The notes beneath the pieces were generated by a model. That model was not told the origin of the DNA, made no database searches, and saw only the letters and a program-made list of their open reading frames with translations. A DNA stretch of 64,000 bases from Phytohabitans maris (lineage in GTDB: Bacteria > Actinomycetota > Actinomycetes > Mycobacteriales > Micromonosporaceae), in NCBI RefSeq assembly GCF_031085175.1, contig NZ_JAVHUY010000009.1:1-64000 (forward strand), written 5' to 3'. Positions 52,476-60,345 of this stretch are shown piece after piece (positions within the stretch are counted from its first letter, which is position 1; each line of letters starts with the position of its first letter). The position numbers and the translations under genes are program-made.

Positions 52476-53681
52476 ATGGCCGCCCCTGACCACGACCGGC
52501 TGTCCCAGCTCGCGTCGAGACTGACCAACCCCCAGGCGTTCGTGGGCGTGCTCGGCGACCGCCGCCCGGACGCCGTCGAACTGCTCGGCGGCAACCCCGC
52601 CACCGAGGCGCTGCCGGCCGCGGCGCTGCGCGCCAGCATCGACGGGCTGCTCGCCGACGGGGTACGAGCCGCGCCGGCGCTGCGGTACTCCGGCCCCCGC
52701 GGCCTGGACGAGCTGGTCGCCTGGCTGGCGGACCGCGAGGGGGTCGAACCTTCGCGGATCGTCGTCACCAACGGCGGCCTGCACGCGCTGTCGCTGGTCA
52801 CGCAGGTGCTCCTGGACGCCGGCGACACCGTCGTCACCGACGACCCGATCTTCCCCATCGCGCTGCGCGTGCTCCAGCTCACCGGCGCCGGCGCGCTGCC
52901 GGTACCGGTCGGGCGGGACGGCCTCGACGTCGGCGCGCTGGACGAGCTGCTGGCGCGGGGGCTGCGGCCGCGGGCCGTCTACACGGTCGCCGACTTCCAG
53001 AACCCCACCGGCGGGGTGCTCGGCGCCGCCGCCCGCGCCCGGCTGGTGGACCTGGCCGAGCGGTTCGGCTTCGTGGTGCTCTCCGACAACCCGTACCGCA
53101 CGTCCCGGTTCGCCGGCGCCGACGAGCCGGACCTGCCGGCCGGCAGCGACCGCGTCGTGCGGATCAACACGTTCTCGAAGTCGCTCGGCCCCGGCCTGCG
53201 GCTCGGCTGGCTGGTCCTGCCGCCCTGGCTCGTCCAGCCGGTGCTGAACGTCCGCGCCCGTACCGACCAGCACCCGTCCACGTTCACCCAGGCGGCGATC
53301 CTCGGCATCGTACGCCCGGCCGGCGCGTTCGACCGGATCCTGGCCGCCCTGTCGGCGCTGCACGGCGCCCGGGCCGCGGCGCTGGCCACCGCCCTGCGCA
53401 CCCACCTGGCCGGGCAGGTCGAGGCCGAACGGCCCGACGGCGGGTTCTTCGTCTGGGCCCGGCTGCTCGACCCGGCCGTCACCCTCGAACCGCTGCACCG
53501 CGCCGCCGCCGCGCACGGCACCGGCTTCTCGCGGGGCACGTCGTTCGCCGTACCCGGCGGGCGCGACCACGACCGGTACCTGCGCCTGGGCTTCAGCGAC
53601 ATCCCGGAGGCCGGCATCGAGGAGGCCGTCGGCCGGCTCGCCGCCGCGGTGAGCGCCGTCCGTGACGGACGCGGCGCGTGA
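52476..53681 (+). CDS. PLP-dependent aminotransferase, class I/II
   Basis: A 401-residue fold-type I aminotransferase. Seen: RYSGPRGLDELVAWLADREG, VTNGGLHALSLVTQVLLDAG, VYTVADFQNPTGGVLGAAAR with the substrate-binding N-P-T-G, Tyr in LSDNPYRTSRF, and the Schiff-base Lys in NTFSKSLGPGLRLGWLVLPP. The PLP-phosphate Arg follows. It resembles the stand-alone relatives of MocR regulators. GGAACGGAGC precedes the ATG. Its stop overlaps the start of the decayed LLM gene. In the island it could process an amino acid such as a sulfur amino acid derivative (inference). Confidence 0.9.
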   Translation: MAAPDHDRLSQLASRLTNPQAFVGVLGDRRPDAVELLGGNPATEALPAAALRASIDGLLADGVRAAPALRYSGPRGLDELVAWLADREGVEPSRIVVTNGGLHALSLVTQVLLDAGDTVVTDDPIFPIALRVLQLTGAGALPVPVGRDGLDVGALDELLARGLRPRAVYTVADFQNPTGGVLGAAARARLVDLAERFGFVVLSDNPYRTSRFAGADEPDLPAGSDRVVRINTFSKSLGPGLRLGWLVLPPWLVQPVLNVRARTDQHPSTFTQAAILGIVRPAGAFDRILAALSALHGARAAALATALRTHLAGQVEAERPDGGFFVWARLLDPAVTLEPLHRAAAAHGTGFSRGTSFAVPGGRDHDRYLRLGFSDIPEAGIEEAVGRLAAAVSAVRDGRGA

Positions 53682-54199
53682 CCCGCGTACCACTGTCCAT
53701 CTTGGACCTCGCGCACATCCCGGCCGGCGCCGAGCCGCGGCGGGCGGTGAACGGCCGGCCGGACCGTCGACGGCGTCGTCGTACCGGCGCCCTACGACCG
53801 CGGCGCGATCACCGCCTCCCCCGCCGTGCGGCGCCGGCAGGAGCTGCTGCAGCAGCCGGAGGCGCGGGCGGAGCCGTACCCGGACCAGGTTGCCGCGCTG
53901 CGCTGCCTGCTCGCCGGCCGCTACCGCGCCGGCGACGGGACACCGGCCTCGGCGTTTCCCGGCGGCGCCGCCGACGTGGAGGTCTGGGCGCTGGGCAGCA
54001 GCGGCGGCGAGCGGGAGCGGGCACTGGTCGCCGACCGACGAGCACCCACATCGCCGGGGTGGCGGAGGTCGTCGTCGCGCGGCTGGCAGCGCTGCGGCGG
54101 CTGACCGGCGCGGACGAGCTGATCGTCACGACCGCGGCGCACAACCCGGACGACGTCGACTCCTCCATCCGGCTGCTCGCCGAGGCCTGGCACGCGTAG
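53678..54199 (+). pseudogene. Decayed LLM flavin monooxygenase gene
   Basis: GTG 53678 opens a frame reading VPLSILDLAHIPAGAEPRRA, the standard start of luciferase-like MsnO8-type enzymes. The homology then moves to another frame with YPDQVAALRCLLAGRYRAGD, GTPASAFPGGAADVEVWALG and SSGGE, and returns to the first frame for the end GVAEVVVARLAALRRLTGAD, ELIVTTAAHNPDD and the final LLAEAWHA. About 150 residues in two blocks are missing. The gene was once coupled to the aminotransferase but can no longer make an enzyme. Confidence 0.78.
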
Positions 54200-54219
54200 C
54201 CGCCGGCGCGGTGGCGGCT
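54198..54219. terminator. Short hairpin between convergent genes
   Basis: AGCCGCC (54198-54204) pairs with GGCGGCT (54213-54219), between the decayed LLM gene and the 3' end of the MocR gene. Confidence 0.4.
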
Positions 54220-55577
54220 CAGGCCCGGGCGAAACGGGCCAGCGAGTCGGCCAGGTACTCGATCTCCAGGGTCTGGATGGCGAGCCGGCCGGTCGCGACC
54301 CGCAGGTGCTGCTCCCGCCGCCGCGGGCTGATCCAGCTGGTGGAGCCCATGCTGGTCTCCACCCCGGCGTGCGCCAGCCCGGTGAACGCCCGCTCCTCGT
54401 CGACGACCGGCAACCACACGATCAGCCCGTCCTCGCCACCGACCTGCACGCCCCGGTCGGCGAGGGCGGCGACCAGCGCCGTCCGGCGGCGCCGGTACCG
54501 GCGCCCCGCACGCTCGACGAGCCGGCGGGTGTCGCCGTCGCGCAGCAGGTGGGCGAGTGCGTCCTGCAGGACCCGGCTGTTCCACACGCCGGACATGCCA
54601 CGGATCCGGTTCACCGCGCGCACCAGGTGCTCCGGCCCGGCCAGCACCGACGTGCGCAGGTCCAGACCGAAGGCGGCGCAGTACGAGCGCTGCCGCAGCA
54701 CCTGCCCGGGAAGCAGCGCACCGAGGCTCAGGTCGCGCCCGGCGAGCAGGGGGCCGAGCGTGTCGTCCTCGAAGACCTGGACCTCGGGGTGGCGGGCCAG
54801 CACCTCGGCCAACTCCTCGAGCCGCTGCTCGGTCACCCGGCCCCCGGTCGGCACGTGCCCCCTCGGCTGGTACACGAACGCTCGGGCGCCCCGCCGCAAC
54901 GCCGCGCGGAGCATCGCCGGGCTGGGCCCCTCGCCGTCCCAGTCGACCCCGATCATCGGCACCTTCAGGTGGTCGAGCAGCGTCAGCGTCCGCATCATCG
55001 TCGGCTGCTCGACCGCCACCGGCCGGCCGGCTGTGAGCACCGCCTGCACACCCAGGAAGTTGCCGTGCCAGCCGCCGTCCGCGGTGGTCCACGCCTCAGC
55101 CCGGAACGGCCACGTGCGCCGGACCGCGCCCAGCAGCGCCGGCGTCACGAACGCGAAGTCGAACGCGTGCAGGTCCGGCGACCGCACCCCGGCCAGGACC
55201 GCCTGCTCCAGCGGCGGAAACAGCGCCGGGTCGGGTTCGCCGTCGGCACGGTCGACGGAGAGCACGCCGCTGGGCGTCTGGACCTCCACCCGGCTCCCGA
55301 CCGGCAGCACCAGCGTGCCGCGCCGCCCGGAGGCGCGCAGCATGCCGGCCCGGGTCAACTGGTTCCACGCCTCCTGAACGGTGGTCGGGCTCACCTCCAG
55401 CGCCCGCGCGACGTCCCGGATCGCCGGCAGCCGGGTGCCGGGTCTGATCCGCCCGGCGTGGATCTCGCTACGCACCTCGTTCGCGATACCCGACGCGGTC
55501 CGGCTCGCTATCCGCTCCGCGAACCCGTCGACCGACACGTCCCGCCACGCCGGCGCAGCGGCCGCGTTCAGCGCCAT
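54219..55577 (-). CDS. MocR-type regulator (GntR HTH plus aminotransferase-like domain) lacking the PLP lysine
   Basis: A 452-residue MocR protein. The N-terminal GntR winged helix is IHAGRIRPGTRLPAIRDVAR followed by LEVSPTTVQEAWNQLTRAGM (residues about 35-90). The fold-type I domain follows: GVQAVLTAGRPVAVEQPTMM, YQPRGHVPTGGRVTEQRLEE. At the Schiff-base position, where relatives read R-S-F-S-K, this protein reads RSYCAAFGLDLRTSVLAGP: the lysine is replaced by alanine. It may sense a ligand without covalent PLP. Start 55577 (MALNAAAAP) is a reasonable choice; the frame extends further upstream. Operator 5 and leader 4 lie upstream. Confidence 0.9.
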   Translation of the reverse strand: MALNAAAAPAWRDVSVDGFAERIASRTASGIANEVRSEIHAGRIRPGTRLPAIRDVARALEVSPTTVQEAWNQLTRAGMLRASGRRGTLVLPVGSRVEVQTPSGVLSVDRADGEPDPALFPPLEQAVLAGVRSPDLHAFDFAFVTPALLGAVRRTWPFRAEAWTTADGGWHGNFLGVQAVLTAGRPVAVEQPTMMRTLTLLDHLKVPMIGVDWDGEGPSPAMLRAALRRGARAFVYQPRGHVPTGGRVTEQRLEELAEVLARHPEVQVFEDDTLGPLLAGRDLSLGALLPGQVLRQRSYCAAFGLDLRTSVLAGPEHLVRAVNRIRGMSGVWNSRVLQDALAHLLRDGDTRRLVERAGRRYRRRRTALVAALADRGVQVGGEDGLIVWLPVVDEERAFTGLAHAGVETSMGSTSWISPRRREQHLRVATGRLAIQTLEIEYLADSLARFARA

Positions 55578-55748
55578 CCGGAGCCCATCATCACGTACCA
55601 CCGATTCATCCGGCCGACCCGGCCACTTTACCGTCGCCCGGCTCCGCGCCCGTCCGCGGCAGCGACACCGCCACACGCGACACAGCCGCGGGGGCCAACG
55701 GCCAACGTACCCGTTCAAGATCCCAGACAGTGGAAACTCGTTGCTATT

Positions 55749-55765
55749 CCTACATCGCCCGTAGG
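55749..55765. promoter_or_regulatory. Island operator 5: CCTAC-N7-GTAGG
   Basis: CCTAC ATCGCCC GTAGG is a perfect repeat that extends to TTCCTAC/GTAGGAA (55747-55767). It has the same 5-7-5 geometry as the other island sites. It lies 13 bp before the leader 4 start and about 170 bp from the MocR start on the other strand. Confidence 0.65.
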
Positions 55766-55777
55766 AATATTACGGGT

Positions 55778-55852
55778 ATGCCATCGACGGTCTTCCTGAC
55801 CTCGCGGCGCGCCATCGACTTCGGGCGCGTCGCCAGCGGCCTCTGTCCGTAG
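55778..55852 (+). CDS. Cysteine-containing leader peptide 4 (24 aa)
   Basis: The frame MPSTVFLTSRRAIDFGRVAS, then GLCP and stop, is a classic actinobacterial sulfur leader peptide: S-R-R-x-I-D-F-x-R-V-A-S followed by one cysteine before the stop. AATATT/TATTAC sits 5-7 bases upstream, so a leaderless start is likely. A hairpin GCCCGGC-CTTC-GCCGGGC follows at 55879-55896. There is no gene on this strand behind it; the next gene is convergent, so this leader is orphaned. Confidence 0.85.
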   Translation: MPSTVFLTSRRAIDFGRVASGLCP

Positions 55853-55878
55853 TCGAAGCCACTTCCCACACGTCTCCC

Positions 55879-55896
55879 GCCCGGCCTTCGCCGGGC
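55879..55896. terminator. Hairpin behind leader peptide 4
   Basis: GCCCGGC pairs with GCCGGGC around CTTC. It could be the leader's attenuator or a terminator for the convergent LLM gene ending at 55917. Confidence 0.5.
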
Positions 55897-55916
55897 ACGC
55901 GATGAGGTCCGGCCGT

Positions 55917-56621
55917 TCAGCCGCGATCATCCGCCCACTCGAGCTCCGGCGCCCGGAACGCCTGGATGTGGGAGAGCTGGATCGCGGCGAAGTCTTCCGA
56001 CTCCTCGGCCCTGACCACATTGCTGGTCAGAAAGTTCATCCCGTGCTCGCCGGCCCACTCCGCCGAACGCAAGCTTCCGCCGCCGTACCACATCCGGCTG
56101 CCCAGACCCGGCGAGTGCGGCTGGACGCGGTCGGAGAAGACCTCGAATCCCTCCACCCCGCGAAAGCCCCCGGCCGGCTCGCCGCGGATCAGCTCCAGCA
56201 GCCGGCGTACCCGTCCATAGCCGAAGTCCTCGTGGTCTGCCGTGTCCGGGTACAGCGTCTGCTTGACCTGCTCCCAGTGCATCGGCGGGCCGACGCTGAC
56301 GCCCGGGTTGAGCCGACCGCCGCAGAGGACGTCGACGGTGGCGAGGTCTTCAGCCAGCCGCAACGGGTTCTCCCAGCCGAGCGGGATCACCGCGGTGCCG
56401 AGCGCGATCCGGCTGGTGCGCTGGGAAGCCGCCGCGAGCACCGCCACCGGCGACGAGATGCCGTAATGCAGGTGCCGGTGCCGCACCCAGGCGCTGTCGA
56501 AGCCGAGCCGCTCCCCCAGCTCGATGACCTCCAAGGTCGACTCGTGCCCGGGCCTCGGATCCGCACCGTCGAAGAGCCCGATCGTCAGGAAACCCAGCTT
56601 CCGCAAGGGTCGCACCGTCAC
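55917..56621 (-). pseudogene. LLM flavin-dependent oxidoreductase, C-terminally truncated
   Basis: A 234-residue frame with a good LLM start (LRKLGFLTIGLFDGADPRPG), then FDSAWVRHRHLHYGISSPVA, IALGTAVIPLGWENPLRLAE, MWYGGGSLRSAEWAGEHGMN and LTSNVVRAEESEDFAAIQLS. It ends abruptly at IQAFRAPELEWADDRG, while members of this subgroup are about 330-345 residues. About 100 C-terminal residues have been lost, close to the orphan leader 4, so one deletion or insertion event may explain both. GTG 56621 is the best start. It follows the flavin reductase gene by 46 bp. Confidence 0.72.
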
Positions 56622-56667
56622 CGCCCGATTCCGGCAGAGCCCACCACCGGCCCCCTGAACCGGCGGA

Positions 56668-57186
56668 TCAGGCCGCCGACCGCTGCGAGGGCGGCCCGAC
56701 GGCCGAGTACCCGCCCATGTGGTAGACGAGCGGAGCGCCACCCCGATCGTGCTGGCCCTGCAGCGGCTCGGCCAGCACGATCGCGTGGTCACCGGCCGGC
56801 ACCCGCCTCGTCACCCGGCACAGCAGCCACGCCGCCGGCGAGTCCAGCAGCGGCACCCCGTACGGCCCCAGCCGCCAAGCGCCATGCACCGCGAACCGGT
56901 CGATACCGCTGGTGGCGAACGTCCTGGCCACCTCGTGCTGGCCGTCGGCGAGCAGGTGCACACCGACGTACGCCGCGCGCTCCACCGTCGGCCAACTGGA
57001 CGAGCCCCGGTCCAAACAGAACGACACCAGCGGCGGCCGCAACGACACCGACGTGAACGACGTCGCGGTGAACCCCACCGGCGGCGAGCCGGGCACTGTC
57101 ACCACCGTGACCGTCGCGGCCAGCCGGCGCATCAACGCCCGGAAGGCGTCCGCGCCGAGCGGCGGCACGCGGTCGAGCAAGCCCAT
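56668..57186 (-). CDS. Flavin reductase-like FMN-binding split-barrel protein
   Basis: A 172-residue flavin reductase of the HpaC/DszD type, supplying FMNH2 to two-component monooxygenases. Seen: ADAFRALMRRLAATVTVVTV, GFTATSFTSVSLRPPLVSFC (flavin-binding), SWPTVERAAYVGVHLLADGQ and DHAIVLAEPLQGQ near the end. Start 57186 (MGLLDRVPPLG) has no strong ribosome site. It forms a small operon with the truncated LLM gene and has island operator 6 about 50 bp upstream. Confidence 0.9.
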   Translation of the reverse strand: MGLLDRVPPLGADAFRALMRRLAATVTVVTVPGSPPVGFTATSFTSVSLRPPLVSFCLDRGSSSWPTVERAAYVGVHLLADGQHEVARTFATSGIDRFAVHGAWRLGPYGVPLLDSPAAWLLCRVTRRVPAGDHAIVLAEPLQGQHDRGGAPLVYHMGGYSAVGPPSQRSAA

Positions 57187-57231
57187 AGCCGAACCCCATG
57201 ACCTTCAAGTGAAGCAGCCTTGCCGGCAAAT

Positions 57232-57248
57232 CCTATAGGTAAAATATG
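57232..57248. promoter_or_regulatory. Island operator 6: CCTAT-N7-ATATG
   Basis: CCTAT AGGTAAA ATATG; read on the other strand it is CATAT-N7-ATAGG, the same variant as operator 4. It lies upstream of the flavin reductase gene, where TATAGG could serve as a -10. Confidence 0.6.
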
Positions 57249-57328
57249 CGATACGGAAGGTCTCAGACCGCTGCGCAGCAGGCCAGCGAGGAGGTGGCCG
57301 GCGCGCGCCCGGACTGGCAGGCCGAGAC

Positions 57329-58261
57329 TCACGACCCGGCAAGAGCCCGGAGAACGGCGAGTTGGCGGGCGTCCCGGTCGGCCACGAGCTCCGGGTAGGT
57401 GCGCCCGGCGAACGCGTCGTCCGCCTGGTCGACCAGGGTCCGCACGGTGGTCTCGTCCATCGGCGGCTCCCCCAGCCCACGCCAGCCCGCCTCCAGGCCG
57501 ACGCCGAGGTGCGCCAGCCAGTGCCGCAGCCCTCCCGGTCCGCCGCCGAGGTGGAACGCCTGGAAGGGACCGACGGTTGCCCACCGCAGCCCGATCGAGT
57601 TGACGACCACCGCGTCGAGCTGGGCCACGGTCACCACGCCCGAGCGCACCAGGTGGATGCTCTCGCGCAGCAACGCCGACTGCAGCCGGTTGGCGACGAA
57701 CCCGGGTACCGATCGGGCCAGTACGATCGGCGCCTTGCCCACCGCCCGGTAGAAGTCCTCCGCACGCCGCACCAGTGCCGCGTCGGCCCGCTCGCTGGCG
57801 ACGACCTCCACGAGCGGGATGACGTGCGGCGGGTTGAACGGGTGGCCGACCACCACCCGGGCCGGATCCCGCAGGTCCGCGCCGAGGTCGTCCGGTAGCA
57901 GCGACGACGTGGAGCTGAGCAGGAGCGTGTGCTCCGGCGCGGCCTCGACCACCTGGGCGAAGATCTGCCGCTTCAGGTCCAGGTCCTCCGGGGCGTTCTC
58001 CTGCACCACGTCCGCGCCGTCGACCGCCCGCTTGAGGTCCGGTTGGACCTCCAGCCGCGTGGCGAGCTCCGCCGGATCGGCCGCGCCGCCAGGCAGCGTG
58101 GGCGCGAACAGGGCCAGGCCGTCCCGGACGATCCGCTCGGCGTCGGCACGGCGGCTGTTGACCCGCACCCGCAGCCCGTGGGCGAGGAAGAGCGTGGTCC
58201 AGCCGAGTCCGATGGTGCCCGCGCCGATGATCGTCGCGGTGCGCTGTGTCGCGTCGGGCAT
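57329..58261 (-). CDS. 3-hydroxyacyl-CoA dehydrogenase-family oxidoreductase
   Basis: A 310-residue NAD-dependent dehydrogenase. The Rossmann motif is IIGAGTIGLGWTTLFLAHGL; ADVVQENAPEDLDLKRQIFA, the catalytic region SSTSSLLPDDL, VVVGHPFNPPHVIPLVEVVA with the active-site His, and VPGFVANRLQSALLRESIHL follow. The short single-domain C-terminus points to the carnitine dehydrogenase / lambda-crystallin-like group rather than fatty-acid beta-oxidation. GGAGGG lies just before ATG 58261. Its relation to the sulfur island is unclear. Confidence 0.9.
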   Translation of the reverse strand: MPDATQRTATIIGAGTIGLGWTTLFLAHGLRVRVNSRRADAERIVRDGLALFAPTLPGGAADPAELATRLEVQPDLKRAVDGADVVQENAPEDLDLKRQIFAQVVEAAPEHTLLLSSTSSLLPDDLGADLRDPARVVVGHPFNPPHVIPLVEVVASERADAALVRRAEDFYRAVGKAPIVLARSVPGFVANRLQSALLRESIHLVRSGVVTVAQLDAVVVNSIGLRWATVGPFQAFHLGGGPGGLRHWLAHLGVGLEAGWRGLGEPPMDETTVRTLVDQADDAFAGRTYPELVADRDARQLAVLRALAGS

Positions 58262-58469
58262 GCCCTCCGACCGCCTTTCTCTGGATGTCGACGAGGCTCG
58301 TACGGGCAGCGTGGAGACCGCGGCTCGGACGCCGCTCAAGTCGGGGACGAGGCGGGGCCGCGCGGCAGTAGGGCGGCCGGCAGCAGCGTCAACGCGCCCC
58401 AGGGCCTGCCGGACGAAGTCGCGAGCCGGTCATCCCGGGTGCTGGCCGCGTGAGTTCCGCTGACACTAG

Positions 58470-58482
58470 TTCGTAGTACGAA
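58470..58482. promoter_or_regulatory. MarR operator in front of marR
   Basis: TTCGTA-G-TACGAA is a perfect palindrome 20 bp upstream of the MarR start and next to its predicted -10 (TAGGCT, 58490-58495). The same TTCGTNNNACGAA core recurs three times before the MFS exporter gene. Confidence 0.75.
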
Positions 58483-58501
58483 TTACTGCTAGGCTTTCTC
58501 G

Positions 58502-58945
58502 ATGGCCACGACGATGGGGCTTGGGGTCGCCGCCGCCCTGGTGCGCACGTCGCACCTGGTGCAGCGGGTGTTCGGCGAGGTCGCGCGGGCGCACGGTCTG
58601 CCGCCGCAGCAGCTTCAGCTGCTCTGCGTGCTGGTCAGGGGCCCGGTCGGGATGACCGAGCTGGGCCGGCTGATGCACCTGGAGCGTTCCACCATGACCG
58701 GGCTGGTCGACCGGGTCGAAAAGCGCCGCCTGGTCACCCGGGTCTCCGACCCCACCGACCGGCGGGCCTGCGTGGTCAGGTTGAGCGACGAGGGCTCCCG
58801 GCTGGCCGTCGCGGCGCACGACGAGGTGACCACGCGGCTGGAGTCGATGACGGAGGTCCTCGACCCCGGCGAACGGGGACAGCTGGTCGCCATGACCACG
58901 CGCGTCCTCGCCGCGTACGACCCCTCGTGGGCCGCACCGCGTTAG
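58502..58945 (+). CDS. MarR-family transcriptional regulator
   Basis: A 147-residue winged-helix regulator: PQQLQLLCVLVRGPVGMTEL, RLMHLERSTMTGLVDRVEKR as recognition helix and RVSDPTDRRACVVRLSDEGS as the wing with the conserved D-x-R-(D)RR. The ATG lies 7 bases after TAGGCT, so the mRNA may be leaderless. Shared TTCGTNNNACGAA sites mean it very likely represses itself and the exporter operon transcribed from 61757. MarR ligands are typically phenolics or drugs. Confidence 0.92.
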   Translation: MATTMGLGVAAALVRTSHLVQRVFGEVARAHGLPPQQLQLLCVLVRGPVGMTELGRLMHLERSTMTGLVDRVEKRRLVTRVSDPTDRRACVVRLSDEGSRLAVAAHDEVTTRLESMTEVLDPGERGQLVAMTTRVLAAYDPSWAAPR

Positions 58946-58948
58946 CTA

Positions 58949-59063
58949 GGCCCTGTTTCGAAAATCCTTGCCGGGCTGCGCCGGGTCCAGACGACGACCG
59001 GCGGCGCCGGGCGCATCGCCGCCTGGACCTCGGCTCGCCTCGACAATTCTTTGAAACAGGGCC
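58949..59063 (-). repeat. MITE-like element, copy B
   Basis: The ends GGCCCTGTTTCGAAAA and TTTGAAACAGGGCC are inverted terminal repeats, flanked by CTA on the left and TAG on the right (the target may be CTAG). The interior matches copy A (15821-15982) in reverse orientation, without its 47-bp central block. At 115 bp it has no coding capacity. Confidence 0.8.
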
Positions 59064-59078
59064 TAGCGGGTCACCGGT

Positions 59079-59948
59079 TCAGCCGCGCAGGCGTTCCGCG
59101 GGCCGGCTGGCCCCGACCAGCTCGCGCACGGCGGGGGCGGTCTCGGCCGCGAACCGTTCGACGTCGTACGGGCTGTTGGCCATCACGGTGAAGACGCTGG
59201 TGCCGTGTCCGAGCGCGAGTTCGGCGAGCTGCTCGGCGGGTGCCGGTCTGCCGAGGTTGAGCAGTCGGACGATGTCCCGTGGCGAGCGTCCCGCCGCCGT
59301 GGCGGCCTCGTCGATGATGGCGTTGCCCTCGGCGAGCTGGCCGGCATCCGCGAGGCGCGGCAGGGACGGAAGCCAGCCGTCCGCGGCGCGTCCTACCAGT
59401 CGGAGCATGCGCGGGCGGTACGCGCCGACCCAGATCGCGATGTCGTGGGCGGGAGCGGGTCCGCGCCGTAGGCCGTCGACCCGATAGTGGCGTCCCGCGA
59501 TCCGGATGGCGCCCCGGGTCCCGGTGTCCCAGCACGCGCGGATGATCTGGACCGCCTCGTCCAGCGCCTCGACCGCCGCGCCGGGCGAGCGGCGCGGCCC
59601 GCCCATGCTCGCGACGGCGTCCATGAACCCGCCGGCGCCGAGCGCGAGCTCCAGCCGGCCGCCGCTGAGGAGGTCGAGGCTCGCCGCGGCCTGGGCGAGG
59701 ACGGCCGGTGGGCGCAGCGGTACGGGGTGCACGTTGCCGGCGAGGTGGATCGTGTCGGTTCTGGCGGCGACGTAGCTCAGCAGTGTCCAGGTGTCCAGAA
59801 ACGCCGGCTGGTACGGGTGGTCCTGGAAGGTGACCAGGTCCAGGCCGGCGCGCTCGGCGACCCGGGCGAGGGCCACGATCCGCGACGCGTCCTGGGCCGA
59901 CGGGACGACGTTGGCGGCGAACCGCAGCGGGTGTCCGTAGTCAGCCAT
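59079..59948 (-). CDS. LLM-family oxidoreductase (possibly F420-dependent)
   Basis: A 289-residue luciferase-like protein of the shorter type: LRFAANVVPSAQDASRIVAL, AGLDLVTFQDHPYQPAFLDT, LAGNVHPVPLRPPAVLAQAA, GGRLELALGAGGFMDAVASM and IAIWVGAYRPRMLRLVGRAA. These fit F420-dependent or FMN-dependent LLM enzymes; the cofactor cannot be decided. It overlaps the PPOX gene by 8 bases and is the last gene of the MarR-controlled exporter operon, so it probably modifies the exporter's substrate or a related toxic compound. Confidence 0.88.
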   Translation of the reverse strand: MADYGHPLRFAANVVPSAQDASRIVALARVAERAGLDLVTFQDHPYQPAFLDTWTLLSYVAARTDTIHLAGNVHPVPLRPPAVLAQAAASLDLLSGGRLELALGAGGFMDAVASMGGPRRSPGAAVEALDEAVQIIRACWDTGTRGAIRIAGRHYRVDGLRRGPAPAHDIAIWVGAYRPRMLRLVGRAADGWLPSLPRLADAGQLAEGNAIIDEAATAAGRSPRDIVRLLNLGRPAPAEQLAELALGHGTSVFTVMANSPYDVERFAAETAPAVRELVGASRPAERLRG

Positions 59949-60345
59949 CGACGACGTCCTCGACGTCGCGGGCCCGGTACGTCTCCTCGACGGTCCGGCC
60001 CTCGTGCAGCCCCCAGCTGACCACCCGCGTCGGGATCAGGCGGATCAGCGCCGGCGGGCCGGGGATCGCCTCGGCCCGGCCGCGGATCTCGATGCCCCGC
60101 GGTCGCCAGGGCGGCAGCACGTCGTCGATGACCAGCGCGGCCCGCCCCGACCTGGCCACGTCCCGAAACTTCTTGGACCGGCCGAGGTTGCGGCCGCCGA
60201 TCTCGACGTACGCCCCGCCGGGGTCGAGCGACCAGCCCAGCGGGGCCACGTGCGGCATGCCGTCCGGCCCCACCGTCGCCAGCCGCCCGAGCCGGAGCCG
60301 GTCCTCCCGCAGGTACGCGAGCTCGGCGTCGCTGAAGGATCTCAT
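59941..60345 (-). CDS. PPOX-class (pyridoxamine-phosphate-oxidase-like) flavin/F420 protein
   Basis: A 134-residue split-barrel protein: LAYLREDRLRLGRLATVGPD, GMPHVAPLGWSLDPGGAYVE, SKKFRDVARSGRAALVIDDV and GIEIRGRAEAIPGPPALIRL. Such proteins use F420H2 or FMNH2 in actinomycetes. It sits between the MFS and LLM genes with overlaps on both sides (4 and 8 bases). Confidence 0.88.
   Translation of the reverse strand: MRSFSDAELAYLREDRLRLGRLATVGPDGMPHVAPLGWSLDPGGAYVEIGGRNLGRSKKFRDVARSGRAALVIDDVLPPWRPRGIEIRGRAEAIPGPPALIRLIPTRVVSWGLHEGRTVEETYRARDVEDVVDG

Noticed and set aside
56622-56792. Upstream extension of the truncated LLM gene to 56792
   Set aside because: The added residues are unlike any LLM N-terminus and overlap the flavin reductase gene in another frame.
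57249-57328. Possible leader peptide after operator 6
   Set aside because: Neither strand gives a short cysteine-containing frame at a suitable distance.
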